From NCBI GenBank assembly GCA_947683425.1, contig CANTUQ010000055.1:8502501-8566500 (forward strand): a DNA stretch of 64,000 nucleotides, written 5' to 3'. Origin of the DNA: Excoecaria cochinchinensis (lineage: Eukaryota > Streptophyta > Magnoliopsida > Malpighiales > Euphorbiaceae). The first letter of the stretch is position 1; each line of letters starts with the position of its first letter. A program made the position numbers and the translations under genes. Of the stretch, positions 36,507 through 46,904 are shown one piece after another. The notes under the pieces are model-generated. The model searched no databases and was not told where the DNA came from. It was given only the letters and a program-made list of their open reading frames with translations.

Positions 36507-36850
36507 CGGCTGCTGATGAGGGGTGAAGAGGAAAAGGAACACCAAAATTAGGCGGCTTCTGATGACAGGAGAGTTGCTGATTGGGGAGACGGGTTTTAAA
36601 AGAATGAGGGAGAAGCAAAGGGAAGACTAATTTCGAAAGAAATAGGGAGAGGCAGATAAGGGGTGGCGGCCGTTGATCAGCGGAGACGAGTTCCGAAAGA
36701 AAAAGGGAGAGCTAGATCGGTGGATTTCGAAAGAAAGAGGGGGATCCACATGAGGTGCGGCGGCTGATGAGGGGAGGCAAACTTCGACAGAAAGAGCAGA
36801 GAGGCATAATGGATGAGTGATTTAGGATTTTGTGGTTTTATATATATACA
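36507..36850 (-). promoter_or_regulatory. Promoter and pyrimidine-rich leader of the gene remnant in the CACTA element
   Basis: On the minus strand a TATATATATAAAAC box (36850-36836) is followed by about 330 bp rich in C and T. The leader has imperfect repeats of CTCATCAGCCGCC and CTCTTTCTTTCGAAA, typical of plant 5' untranslated regions. It is cut by the retrotransposon insertion at 36506 and would continue at 24438. No convincing start codon was seen. Confidence 0.45.
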
Positions 36851-37140
36851 TATTAATTTAATCATTTAATTAGTCAAAATTATTAATTCAAAACCCAAAA
36901 ATAATATCAACACATATTTTTTAATAAATTTCTTTATTAATATTAATTTCAGTTCACCCATCTAATATTTTCATTAAATTTTTAAATAATTTAATAATAA
37001 AAAATTTATTTTAGACAAATTAAAAATAAAATTAAAATTTATTTTAGATAAATTAAAATTCATGTATAAAGTAAAAATATTAAAAATAATTTATAACCAT
37101 GAGTATGTATGCATACTTTTATTAATATTATAATCAATTT

Positions 37141-37561
37141 TACCGATGAAATAGCTACGGATTATTCCGTCGCTAAATTATTCCGAAAATTATTTTCATA
37201 TTTAAAAATTTTGAAAACTTTTTAGCGACAGATATTTTAGTTACTATTCAGTTGCTAATTTAATTATATTTAGCGACAAAAATTTTAGTCGCTAAATCGG
37301 TGGCAAACAAAATCGCTAAAATTTTCTCCAAATTTAGTGACGGATATTGCCGTCGCTATTTTAGCGACAAATTTTTAGTCGCTAAATTAGTCGCAAAAAA
37401 AGGCGCCATAAATTGCCGCCAAAATTTAGCGACGGTTTCTTTTTTCCGTCGCTATCAGTCGCTAAAATTGAAAAAAATAGTGTTTCATGACTAATTCTTA
37501 ATTCAGTCGCTAATTAGCAATGGAAAAATTTTCGTCGCTAATTTGAGTTTTCTTTGTAGTG
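37141..37561. repeat. CACTA right subterminal and terminal repeats
   Basis: About 420 bp with more than a dozen CCGTCGCTA, TTAGCGAC and AGTCGCTAA words in both orientations, ending TTTGTAGTG at 37561. Confidence 0.92.
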
Positions 37562-37699
37562 ATATTTTCAATTTTTTTATAAATAATTATATTTAAAAAA
37601 ATAAAAATTTCGAGTTAAGCCGATCCAAGCAGTTAACTCTTGACTCAATTGAAAAACTGAGTCGATGTCCGGTCCGATTTTAAAAATATTGGAAAATAT

Positions 37700-38798
37700 A
37701 CAAACAGAGGGTATTATATTATATGCTAATAGATCCTGTCAATGGAATGTTGAATATTAAAAATAATAAAAATTCAAAAACTTAATGTTACAAAATAAAT
37801 ATTTACGAATTTAATAGTAAAAATTCAAAAAATTTAAATGTTTATGGTTGTGATTTGCCTAAATTTAATGAATAAGGTTTAAGAAAAATCTCTATAATAA
37901 CAATGAGTAAAAAAAGGAGCATAGACCTATTTATACGATCTCCATATATATTGCATACATTTTATATTATATTAATAATCATTTTATATATTTAGTTTGT
38001 ATAAAAAAGTTGCTTTCTGTCGTAGTTAAAGTAATTTTATATATAAAGCAGTACTCTTTGTCATAGTTTCTCTCGATTTTACATTGTATATTATATAAAA
38101 ATTTAAATTCGCAAAATTTTTATCCATTTAAATTACATATCATTCCACGTATGATATTTGAGTTTCACATATTGCATAATATACTTGCAGGTCAAATACA
38201 GCTTGCTATTTTGAAATTTTGTTTATTGTACGTGTGTACCAAGATGTTCATGTACATATATACATGTATGTATAGTAGATCAGTAGCAGAATACCAAATT
38301 AATTTACTTATTCCGTTTAGATAAAATAACAAAAGAGAAAAGAAAAATGAAAGAATGAAAGAGAAATTATGCCTTAATTTATTTGACTTTTTTTTTTTTG
38401 AGTGTCTAAAATTTAATGATTTATCTTATTCAAATTCATATTAAGTAAATCAATTAATTTTTTTTTCCTCAGATTAATGATAAATAATAATAAAAAAAAA
38501 GGTAAAAAGGTTTTGTCTTTAATTTAAAGATTTCATTTCAATCTTTTCCCATAACCTTTACCTGCAAACTTCAAGTCTTCAACAACATTTGATATAGACA
38601 GCTTCTATTTAGATAGTTTATTTTCCTTCACCCAAAAAAATAAATAAATAAAATTACCCACCATCACCAAACTAGCTTCGGTTCTGTATGTCTTTCTCTC
38701 AGATATTAATTATCTCATTTAAAGAAATTAATTAATTTAGTTATCCGGAGATATATAGGCAACACAAGCAGATCATGGTCCACAGGCAGCCTACACAG
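37700..38798. other. AT-rich spacer, nothing recognised
   Basis: No coding frame over 60 codons and no paired termini with duplications. A TATA-rich stretch and a long T run (38390-38400) are the only features. Confidence 0.5.
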
Positions 38799-38801
38799 TT
38801 A

Positions 38802-40308
38802 GGCTATGTTTGGTAGCAAGCACGAAATGTGATGTAATCGAGTGTGTAATTAGGATATGTTTGGTTGGAGGGATGGTAATGTAATGAAATTGAAAGTGTA
38901 ATTAATCCTTTGTTTGTTAATCTAAAGTTTGTGTATTATAATGTAATGGCAAATACATTGGTAATTTTGAATACTCTTACTAATGTATTTTTCAATCCTT
39001 AAAATTAGCATTGTATTTATCATTACAATGTAACTATCTTAATATACCACTCAACTTTTCTATACATTAATTATTTTATTTTATTCTCATATTATTATTA
39101 AATCTACTCTCTAATTTTATTTATGGATTAAATTTGTATGAATAAATTATATTTTTGTACTCAGTATAAAACAATAAATTACATATAAATTATTTATGCC
39201 ATCAAAACTCTTGTTTTTTTTTTTCAAATCTATTTCATGTATGCTAAAATTTCATATTCAAATTTTTAATGGAATAAAATCAATTTTTTTTATTGTCTCG
39301 ATATGAAAAAACTTTTTATTATATATATATATATATTCCATTTTTATTTATGAACTAAATAAATGATATAATATTATTCATATGAGAAGTAATTTGATCC
39401 GTACATGTATTTGGTGAGTGTAAATTTCAACCGTTAGATCAAAATTTCATAATAATGTAATAATAATTATATTACATTACTAATACAACCAAACAGAGTA
39501 ATGTAATCATAATTACATTACATTACATTACATTTCTTAATCCATTACGTTACTCATTACATTACAATGCAATCCATCATACCAAACATATCCTTAATAC
39601 CTTGTTTGTTACTATAAAATTTTTATATTGCAATGTAATGCTAAATACATTGTTAATTTTCAATACTTTTACTAATACATTTTTTAATCCTTAAAATTAG
39701 TTGGTATTTCTCATTACATGTGATTTAACTCTTTGAATTTTGAACTCTTAACTATCCTATTCAAATGCTTCTCTTCATATTTGGATTCTCCCCTACTCAG
39801 CTTAATTTCATTTTTTTTTTCAAATAAAGAATTATACTGAAATTTAAATTCGATATTATTATTTTAATTTTTATATCAATTTCACTAAATTAAAATCTAT
39901 TCATTTTTTTTTAAATTGTGGTTTAATTTTAAATCCAACAGTGTATACTAATAAACACTATTGCACTGGAGTAATATTTTTTTTTGTTTTTTTTTATGAA
40001 ATATATATAGGGGGAAAACAATGTTACAATTTAGTATAATTGTATTTTTATATGAGATCAAAATAAAATAAATATATAAATATATAAAATAATCATATAA
40101 AAAATTAGTTGATAATTATAAATATAATTATATTTCAATACATATATATAATATAACAAAATATATTAATATATTAATATTTACATTACATTACCAATGC
40201 AACCAAACATAGTAATGTAATTATAATTACATTCCATTACATTACATTTTTTAATCAAATTACATTTCTCATTCCATTACACTCCATTACAACTTACCAA
40301 ACATAAAC
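38802..40308. mobile_element. PIF/Harbinger-like MITE, outer copy
   Basis: The left end GGCTATGTTTGGTAGC pairs with GTTTATGTTTGGTAAG read on the other strand from 40308. The 3-bp duplication TTA lies at 38799-38801 and 40309-40311. The interior is AT-rich with many TAATGTAATG words. A second, related MITE is inserted at 38853-39593, leaving about 0.76 kb. No coding capacity. Confidence 0.75.
38853..39593. mobile_element. PIF/Harbinger-like MITE, inner copy
   Basis: The ends GGATATGTTTGGTTGG and, on the other strand, GGATATGTTTGGTATG share 14 bp. The duplication TTA lies at 38850-38852 and 39594-39596. 741 bp, same TAATGTAATG-rich interior as its host. Confidence 0.85.
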
Positions 40309-40311
40309 TTA

Positions 40312-41251
40312 GGGTTTTTAATCTATGGATTGCTCACTAAATTCTAGAACAATCCAAATTTTGTACAATGTTCTTTATATAAATTTTGTACTAATTTTAG
40401 GAAATTATACATATTTTTTTTTTCAAAACTATCACTTTTTTAATAAATTATCGATCTAACTAATCAAATATCAAATTAATAATTAAATTTTCTTTTTTTC
40501 TCAAATTATTACCTTTTAACAAATTACTCATTTAACTAATCAAATATCAAATTAATCCTTAAACTTATTTAAAATGTAAGTAATACTTTTATACTATTAA
40601 AAACATCATATTATCCTCCTAAATTTAATAAAAAATGTTAGATTACCCTCTTATTACTATTCACGAGCTAAAAACATATGATTTTCACATGCCTTTTGTG
40701 AAATGTCACGTAAGGTAATTTGACATTTTTACACTAAAAAAAATCACAAAATTCCCTCGCTGTTTGCCATGGTTAACTTTTCTAGCAAAATAAGAAGAGA
40801 TTTGCAAGGAATTCTACATTTAGCGACAAAAAAAGTGCCAAATTGGCATTCTTAAAAAAATAGCAACGAAATAGCATCAAAAAAATAAAATTAGTTGCTA
40901 ATTTTATGCTCAAAAATCTAGGGGTGCATTGTAGCAATAGTTTAGCGAGGAAACATCCCTAGCTAATTTATCCCTTGCTAAATTAGTGCATTTTGCCTGC
41001 TTAATTTAGTTTGACTTGGTTTGCGCTTAAATAAGGAAAAAAATTTAAAAGTTCGGTTAGGTCTAGCCCATGACCAAGTATTGTATAAAAGAAATATATG
41101 CATTTTATATGATAGATGAAGCCTTGATTTGCAGCGGTTAAAGTTTTCTAAAATTAAATGTGCTTGAGTAACGAAAGTTCAAAGATGGGTGACCTCTAAA
41201 ATTAAACGTGCTTGAGTAATTGAAATTGAAGTTCAAATATGGGTGACCTCT
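40312..41251. other. AT-rich spacer with a possible eroded CACTA end
   Basis: From 40732 the sequence reads CACTAAAAAAAATCAC, and between 40818 and 40990 there are TTAGCGAC, TAGCAACG and TTAGCGAGG-like words similar to the CACTA subterminal repeats above. No partner end was found. 41140-41251 holds an imperfect direct repeat of about 60 bp around TGGGTGACCTCT, at the edge of element B. Confidence 0.35.
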
Positions 41252-42305
41252 TGTAGACACCGGGTCCCGAGTCAGTCTAAGATCAGAATTACCCAATGAT
41301 GAAAGCGATACTTGCTAGTGAAGGTGTCAGAAAAAGGCTCCCCGTGTCGAAAACTCCCTTTGTTTTATTTTTATTTTTATTTTTATCCTTATTTATATGA
41401 TCTATGTTTTTATTTTTATTTATTTTATTCCTTTTTATTTTTATTTTTATTTTTTATTTTTTTCTCGCGTTCGGGCCGGTCCCCCCTCTCCACGCGGCCA
41501 TTTGGCCCTTCGACCCGTCGCTTTCCTGCGCCTGTTTTTCTGCATTTTCCAGTCTGATTTCTCTTTTCTTTCACACTTTCATGCATTTTTTGATTAACTA
41601 AAAAAGAAAGCTTCTTTTGTTCTCTTCCTAATTTTGGCCAAGGCAGAAATTAAAAGGATTTTTGGGACTCATTTAGAGGACGACAACTTTGATTAAAAAA
41701 AAAAAAGAGGATTTTTTATTTTCTCTCTAGCTTTTTCTCTCTAGCAAAAGAACTTGTTTTCTTCTTCAAAAATTCTTCAAAAATCTTAAATTTTATTCTC
41801 AAGTTTTAATTTTTTTCTTCTTTAGCAACATTTCATTTTGGGTTTGATTTGCAAAAGGAAAATTAATTTCCTTTGCTCAAAACTCTCACAAAAAATATTT
41901 TCTTAATTTAAATTTATTCAAAAACATCAATTTTTACATTTTTTTTCAAATATTCACCGCCAAAAAATCGACAAGGGGAACGGATTAAGATATTCTACTT
42001 CCGATCTATAAATTCTGAGGGTAAATATTTTGGACCCGTTCTCATTTAATTTTATTTGTCATTTATTATTGCTAATTTCATTATTTTTGCTATTATTATT
42101 ATGATTATCGTCTATTCCTAATATTTTTAGTTTTGTTGCTACTATTGAAAATTTTGTGTGGTTTTTAATTTGATTTTTTTGTGGGTTCAACTTGATAATT
42201 ATTTTCGTAGTCAATCTCCTTCTTTTTTCTTCTTCTTATTATTACTATTATCATTATGACTTCACTATTGGCTTTTTTCCTTTTGGCTACTGTTAGTGTT
42301 TTACA

Positions 42306-42350
<45 letters not shown>

Positions 42351-42424
42351 TTCTAATATTCTTGTTACTGTTGCTATTATTACTATTTTCATTATTTCAT
42401 TGTTGTCGATAATCTTCTTCTTCC

Positions 42425-42455
<31 letters not shown>

Positions 42456-42572
42456 GTTATTATTATTATTATTATTATCTTATCTTATGTTATTATTGTT
42501 ATTATTAGTACCGTTATTTCATGTTTATTTTATATTATCATTATTATTCTTATTATTTTTGTTGTGTAATGC

Positions 42573-42609
<37 letters not shown>

Positions 42610-42751
42610 GCTACATTACATTTATGTGTTCTATACCATCATTGTTATTATCATTATTTTAGGTTGTTATCACCATGTTATATTATTACTATTATTACTC
42701 CATGTTCGTTTACTGTTGACATTATTATTATTATTGTTGTTGTTACTATCA

Positions 42752-42789
<38 letters not shown>

Positions 42790-43981
42790 TTGTTGTGTTG
42801 CATTATTATTATTACCATTATTATTGTAATTATTTATTATTGTGCCTAATATTTATTTTGTCCTCACTTGATTAATTTTTTGAATTAGCACTAATGTTCT
42901 TAACACTATTTTTGTCTGAGATCTTATTTTGAGTCGCATTATGTGAGTGTCCCCGTGGCTCCCCGGATGGGACACAATGCGTAGACGAACACGTCGGTTT
43001 GGTGAGATCTTTCTATGCCCTCTCTTTTTGTCGTGCTTGTTCGTAAATATTTATTTTATTTATGCACGCGTGGGATAAAAAATCACAAAAATATTTCTAT
43101 AATTAAATTGGAATTTTTACTAACAAAACCGGGATCAATGTCCCTTGTTTTAGCCAAGAAATAAAAGATATCACAATTAAAACGAAGAGTCAATTTTCTC
43201 CAAAAATGGGATCATTCATCCCCGTTTTCATCAAACAATCAAAATGGCTCTTCGAAACCTCTTTAAATAAACACGAAGGAACCAATGTTCCTAGACTTTC
43301 AATAAGCGCGTAGGAACCAATGTTCCTAAACCAAAAGAATGCCCCGATTTATGTATGTCTTTCTCATGTTTGATCTTGTTTGGTTTTTTAAGTTTATGTT
43401 CATTTCCTTTTGGGCCCTTGTAATTAATTTTGGGGCAACATTATTTAATTTTGGGGATTGTATTCCGTCCCCATTTATATTATTAATCTCCTTTTATTGG
43501 GGTTGTATTCCGCCCCTACTTCTCATGTAATTGTGTGCTTGCGTGTTTACCGCTTTCCCTTAGTTACTTCATTTACCGCTTTCTTTATCGCTTTCCTTTG
43601 TTTTTTTTACGTGCTTTTTGTGCGCCTTTAATTTAAATGCATTAATCGTGTGAGACAAGAGATAGAATTTTAAGAAGTTAAAAACTCATTTATAATTAAT
43701 CAAAGCATAAATAAGAGTGAAGTTCCGAACACTAAATCTCTGGTATAGACCAATAGAGGTGAGAGATCTTTCCCAATTTCTTGTAAATTGGGTGGCGACT
43801 CCCAAAACACCTCAAAGGTGCCTATAGGCGTCGTAAGGCTAGGTCCTTCTCAATGTTCTATTAGGAGGGATACACCCATGATGTCTTGTGGCGCCCATGA
43901 TCAAAAAGACGCAGACCAATCCCTTGAGCCCCAACAGGCGCGCTCAGCGAGGGCTCTTGCTGGGTTCCGGCGCACGCCACA
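41252..43981 (+). repeat. 5' LTR of element B
   Basis: 2730 bp, TGTAGACACCGGG to CGCACGCCACA. It contains the TTA-repeat region at 42230-42840. Compared with LTR2 it lacks a GC-rich block of about 190 bp at position 41477; the break falls in a run of C. Confidence 0.9.
42230..42840. repeat. (TTA)n-rich microsatellite region in LTR1
   Basis: Several pure (TTA)n runs (for example 42305-42352, 42427-42480, 42574-42608 and 42760-42790) joined by TTA-like sequence. Long open frames of Leu, Ile or Asn here are artefacts of the repeat. Confidence 0.95.
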
Positions 43982-43982
43982 G

Positions 43983-43999
43983 TGGCGACTCCACTGGGG
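43983..43999 (+). other. Primer-binding site of element B (Arg tRNA)
   Basis: TGGCGACTCCACTGGGG, one base after the LTR. It is complementary over its length to the 3' end of plant tRNA-Arg carrying a CCCCAGTGGAGTCGCCA tail, the primer of the Ogre/Tat lineage. Confidence 0.88.
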
Positions 44000-45183
44000 A
44001 CTTGTTTGAGATTTCGCTTCGAAAGTGCTTTGGATAAAAATATAATTGGGTTTTTAAAAACTTAAAATTCTATCTCTCGTCAAAATTGCATCATATCATT
44101 TTAGAGCCTTAGACTTATGCTAGTTGGTCCCCCATCTACCTTGGTGCGTTCCCGAAGCACAACCCTACTTTCACTCATTGTAGGGAAGTGTTAAGGATAA
44201 TCACCAGCCCAAGCCTAAGTACCTTTTGGTATATCAAATGGAGACCTAATTGGACTCTATGCTTGCAATGAGCTAGACCTGTTGGCAGGGACCACGCTTG
44301 GGTAGCCCAAAAAATTACCATCGACCAAAGCCCATGTAATGACAAATGGAAACTTCCACTAGGTGGTATGCTCCTTAATACGATGCTTGTGATGTGGGCC
44401 AACGTATTAAACAAAATCAAGCAAATTAAGTGGTCCTTTATCAAAGGCTTTCATGCCCCGGTGAGCCCACCTTAACTTGATTGAATTGTCCAAATACATA
44501 ATGGCCAAAACCCATACGAATGCGCATTAGATTAAGACTGTTATGCTGTCGATTTTCCACCGCACACCATACATGTCCGATGGGTTCCCTATTAACCCTC
44601 GGATGAAGCCCACCTAGGAAAGAGACCGCACGACCTCGTGTGTGGGAGTGATAAGGTTGGAAGGATCTATCTGCTTGCATGTGATTATGGATACTGCACA
44701 ACACGCTCGCACATCGCATGTCATTCATGCATGTCAATAAAATAAATAATGTACAGATAATATTTTATCTCATGCTGTGTGTGTATATACCTTTCTGTGT
44801 GCATGCTATTTTTTTTTTCACATGTGCATATCATCATGTGTATAATCTCATGCTGTGTGTGTATATGTCTTTTCATCTGCATATTATTCTTTTCGCATGT
44901 ACATATCATCCCGCGTGTGGTTTCTTCCATGCATCCCACCGTATTGTGGTAATCTATGGATCTTGCACTCATTAAAGACCATTTGCATAGCATGATCATG
45001 CATTGTATATGTCATCCATGCATCATTCTAACAATCTTGATCTTTCAGCCACCATAGATTATTCCAAGTGGACCAGAGGTTCTGACGATCGGCTAGTGAG
45101 GACAAGACTCACCCTTTGGATTGCTAGAACTAGTGCCTGTTTGGGATTCTGAGTCACTCTCTACAGCTAGTGAATCATCTTCC
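44000..45183 (+). other. Untranslated leader of element B
   Basis: Largely alignable with the leader of element A on the opposite strand (for example 44180-44340 against 31230-31400). 44765-44900 contains a degenerate direct repeat of about 80 bp around CTCATGCTGTGTGTGTATAT. The conserved CTAAC...CTTTCAG 3' splice-like site is at 45028-45048. Confidence 0.7.
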
Positions 45184-46515
45184 ATGTCAAAAGAAATTGG
45201 AGCTTTGACTACTCCAGACCTCGCTAGGAGACTAGAGAAATTCAAATGAAGGATGCTGGACATGATGGGCGCCATGGCCGAAAGGATTGCTCACCCCCCT
45301 GCTCCACAAGCACTTGTCGCTCCATAACCACCGATAGTCCCTCCTCGGGGGCAAGCCGAACCGCCTACTAGTGGGGAGGCTCCCCTCGCTAGAGTTGCTG
45401 CCCATCAACCTGTAAATAAGCCTAAAGCTACTATTGTGCCAGTTGGGCCAAGAAGGGCAAGGGTCCCTGATCCCAGTAAGGATTTTCTAATGGAAGAAGA
45501 GGTTGAGGAGATAGCAGCCCATCAAGCCGTGAGGGGTAGAGCACCCAGGGTAGAAGATGAGGCCATGAGGGGAATGAGGCAACAGATTGAGGCTATCACC
45601 CGCATGGTGACAGCTGGTAAGGGAATCAGCCTTGAAGATATGTATTTGGATGATGAAGAGCTGTTGCCCCAGAGGTTTAAGATGCCAGACCTGCCAAAAT
45701 TTGACGGTACATCGGACCCCTATGTACATGTTAAGCAATACAACCTAATCATGAAGGGTACAGGGTTGACTAAGAGGCAAAAAGTGGACTATTTCTATCT
45801 CAGTCTAGCAGGTCCGACAGTGGACTGGTATCATAGTTTGGATCGAAGAACAAGGGAAGATTGGGACTTGTTGACAGAAAAATTCCTTAGCCGGTATAAT
45901 TGCAGTACCAGGATTGAGGTCACATTGAAAGATCTAGAACTGCTGCAGCAGAAGCCAGGGGAACCATTCAATGAGTACCTGACCCGATGGAGAAACTGGG
46001 TCATGGAAATGAAGAGAAAACTTGATACTTCTGACCAGATAAGGTTGTTCATCAGGAATGCTAGCCCGTACCTAAGAGAGGCACTAAAGATGAAGGGACT
46101 CAAAGATTGGGAGTCACTTAAAGATATAGCCATCGAAGCTGAGGCCGAACATCTGGACAAGATGGCTAAGCCTGCAAACTTGGCCTTGGGCGGAAGCAAA
46201 GGAAGCAGCAGTGATAACGAGGGCAATGATAGAGTAGTAGAAGTCTCAGCCACCGGAATGGCTCCTAAACACCTCACTATCTCAGGCAGACCATTATCTT
46301 GGCACTTCACCCGTTTCATCAAGAAAGGAAAGTTACAACCCTTGCCAGCTGGGCCTGCCCCAAGCCAAGGACAGTCTAGACACAGAACAGACTGGTATTG
46401 TGCATATTACCAGTACACAGGGCACAGAACAGACTATTGTCGTCCTCTGAGAGATCGTATTGAAGCATTAATGTCTGATCCAGAAGAGCGAAAGGAGCAG
46501 AGGAAGACAAATTGA
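45184..46515 (+). pseudogene. gag: Broken gag of element B
   Basis: Homologue of the element A gag. The equivalent start Met is at 45184, but in-frame stops occur at 45247-45249 (TGA) and 45325-45327 (TAA). From 45436 the frame is open for 359 codons and holds the whole Retrotrans_gag region (FKMPDLPKFDGTSDP, WYHSLDRRTREDWD, YLTRWRNWVMEM, LFIRNASPYLREAL). The zinc-knuckle position keeps its first Cys (WYCAYYQYTGHRTDYC). The frame ends in a Lys/Glu-rich tail at 46515. The N-terminal breaks suggest it no longer makes full-length gag, although initiation inside the open part is conceivable. Confidence 0.85.
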
Positions 46516-46681
46516 GTACCTAAGTGGAGGATGAAGGTGGTTCCCGCGGATGGTGATGAACCGTTGGCCGAAACAGATCTACCGATGGAAACCGAAAGAA
46601 GATAGCTATTCAGATGTTCTCCTTATCCCAGAACTATTAGATGATGACATTTTTAATTCTGGTTTTTGTTGAATGAAATGA

Positions 46682-46900
46682 ATGCTTTTTGCTTATTTGT
46701 ATGATGTTTCTAATAATTTCATTCCTTATGATCACAATGTATCCATTCATTTTGACATTAACCCAATTAATACGACTCCATCTAGTCTCGGAACTTTGGG
46801 GAATCCAAACAAAATCTTGATAACATCTGATATAACTCTTGAAGAGAGGATAATTTTGAGAGATAGTAGAAAAAAGAGCCTTTGCCTGGACCTGGTGTGA
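46682..46900 (+). pseudogene. Pol relic (region just before reverse transcriptase), element B
   Basis: A 72-codon open stretch with FAYLYDVSNNFIPYDHN, then SLGTLGNPNKILITSDIT and LEERIILRD. The LGT...I..EER pattern resembles the linker preceding reverse transcriptase in Ogre/Tat pol. Aligns with 28974-29165 of element A. Nothing downstream resembles catalytic reverse transcriptase. Confidence 0.45.
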
Positions 46901-46904
46901 CATG

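Larger units (their letters stand above)
21479..37561 (-). mobile_element. CACTA (En/Spm-type) transposon, non-autonomous
   Basis: It starts CACTACAAAAAA at 21479 and ends with the complement of CACTACAAAGAAA at 37561. The 3-bp duplication ATA is exact (21476-21478 and 37562-37564). Subterminal regions are packed with TTAGCGACGG/CCGTCGCTAA words in both orientations. Removing the nested 12-kb retrotransposon leaves about 4.0 kb. I found no transposase (TNPD) domain. It does contain what looks like a spliced minus-strand gene: a TATA box and pyrimidine-rich leader at 36507-36850, donor sites near 24340-24430, and terminal exons at 22844-22782 and 22616-22578. Strand is given for that gene remnant. 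Confidence 0.92.
20668..37691. mobile_element. hAT-like MITE split by a CACTA element
   Basis: The left end CAATGTTTTGAAAACCG (20668) pairs with the right end, which reads CAATATTTTTAAAATCGG on the other strand (from 37691). The 8-bp duplication GAAAATAT is exact at 20660-20667 and 37692-37699. Left arm 20668-21475 and right arm 37565-37691 together make about 0.94 kb. Both arms contain ACCGGTTAAC/GGTCCGATT words. No coding capacity. It is the outermost and oldest layer of the nest. Confidence 0.85.

Noticed and set aside
42256..42849. Open frames of Leu/Ile (plus strand) and Asn (minus strand) over 42165-42849, and again at 51642-52312
   Set aside because: They come from (TTA)n microsatellites in the element B LTRs; no start context, no domain, and run lengths differ between the LTRs.
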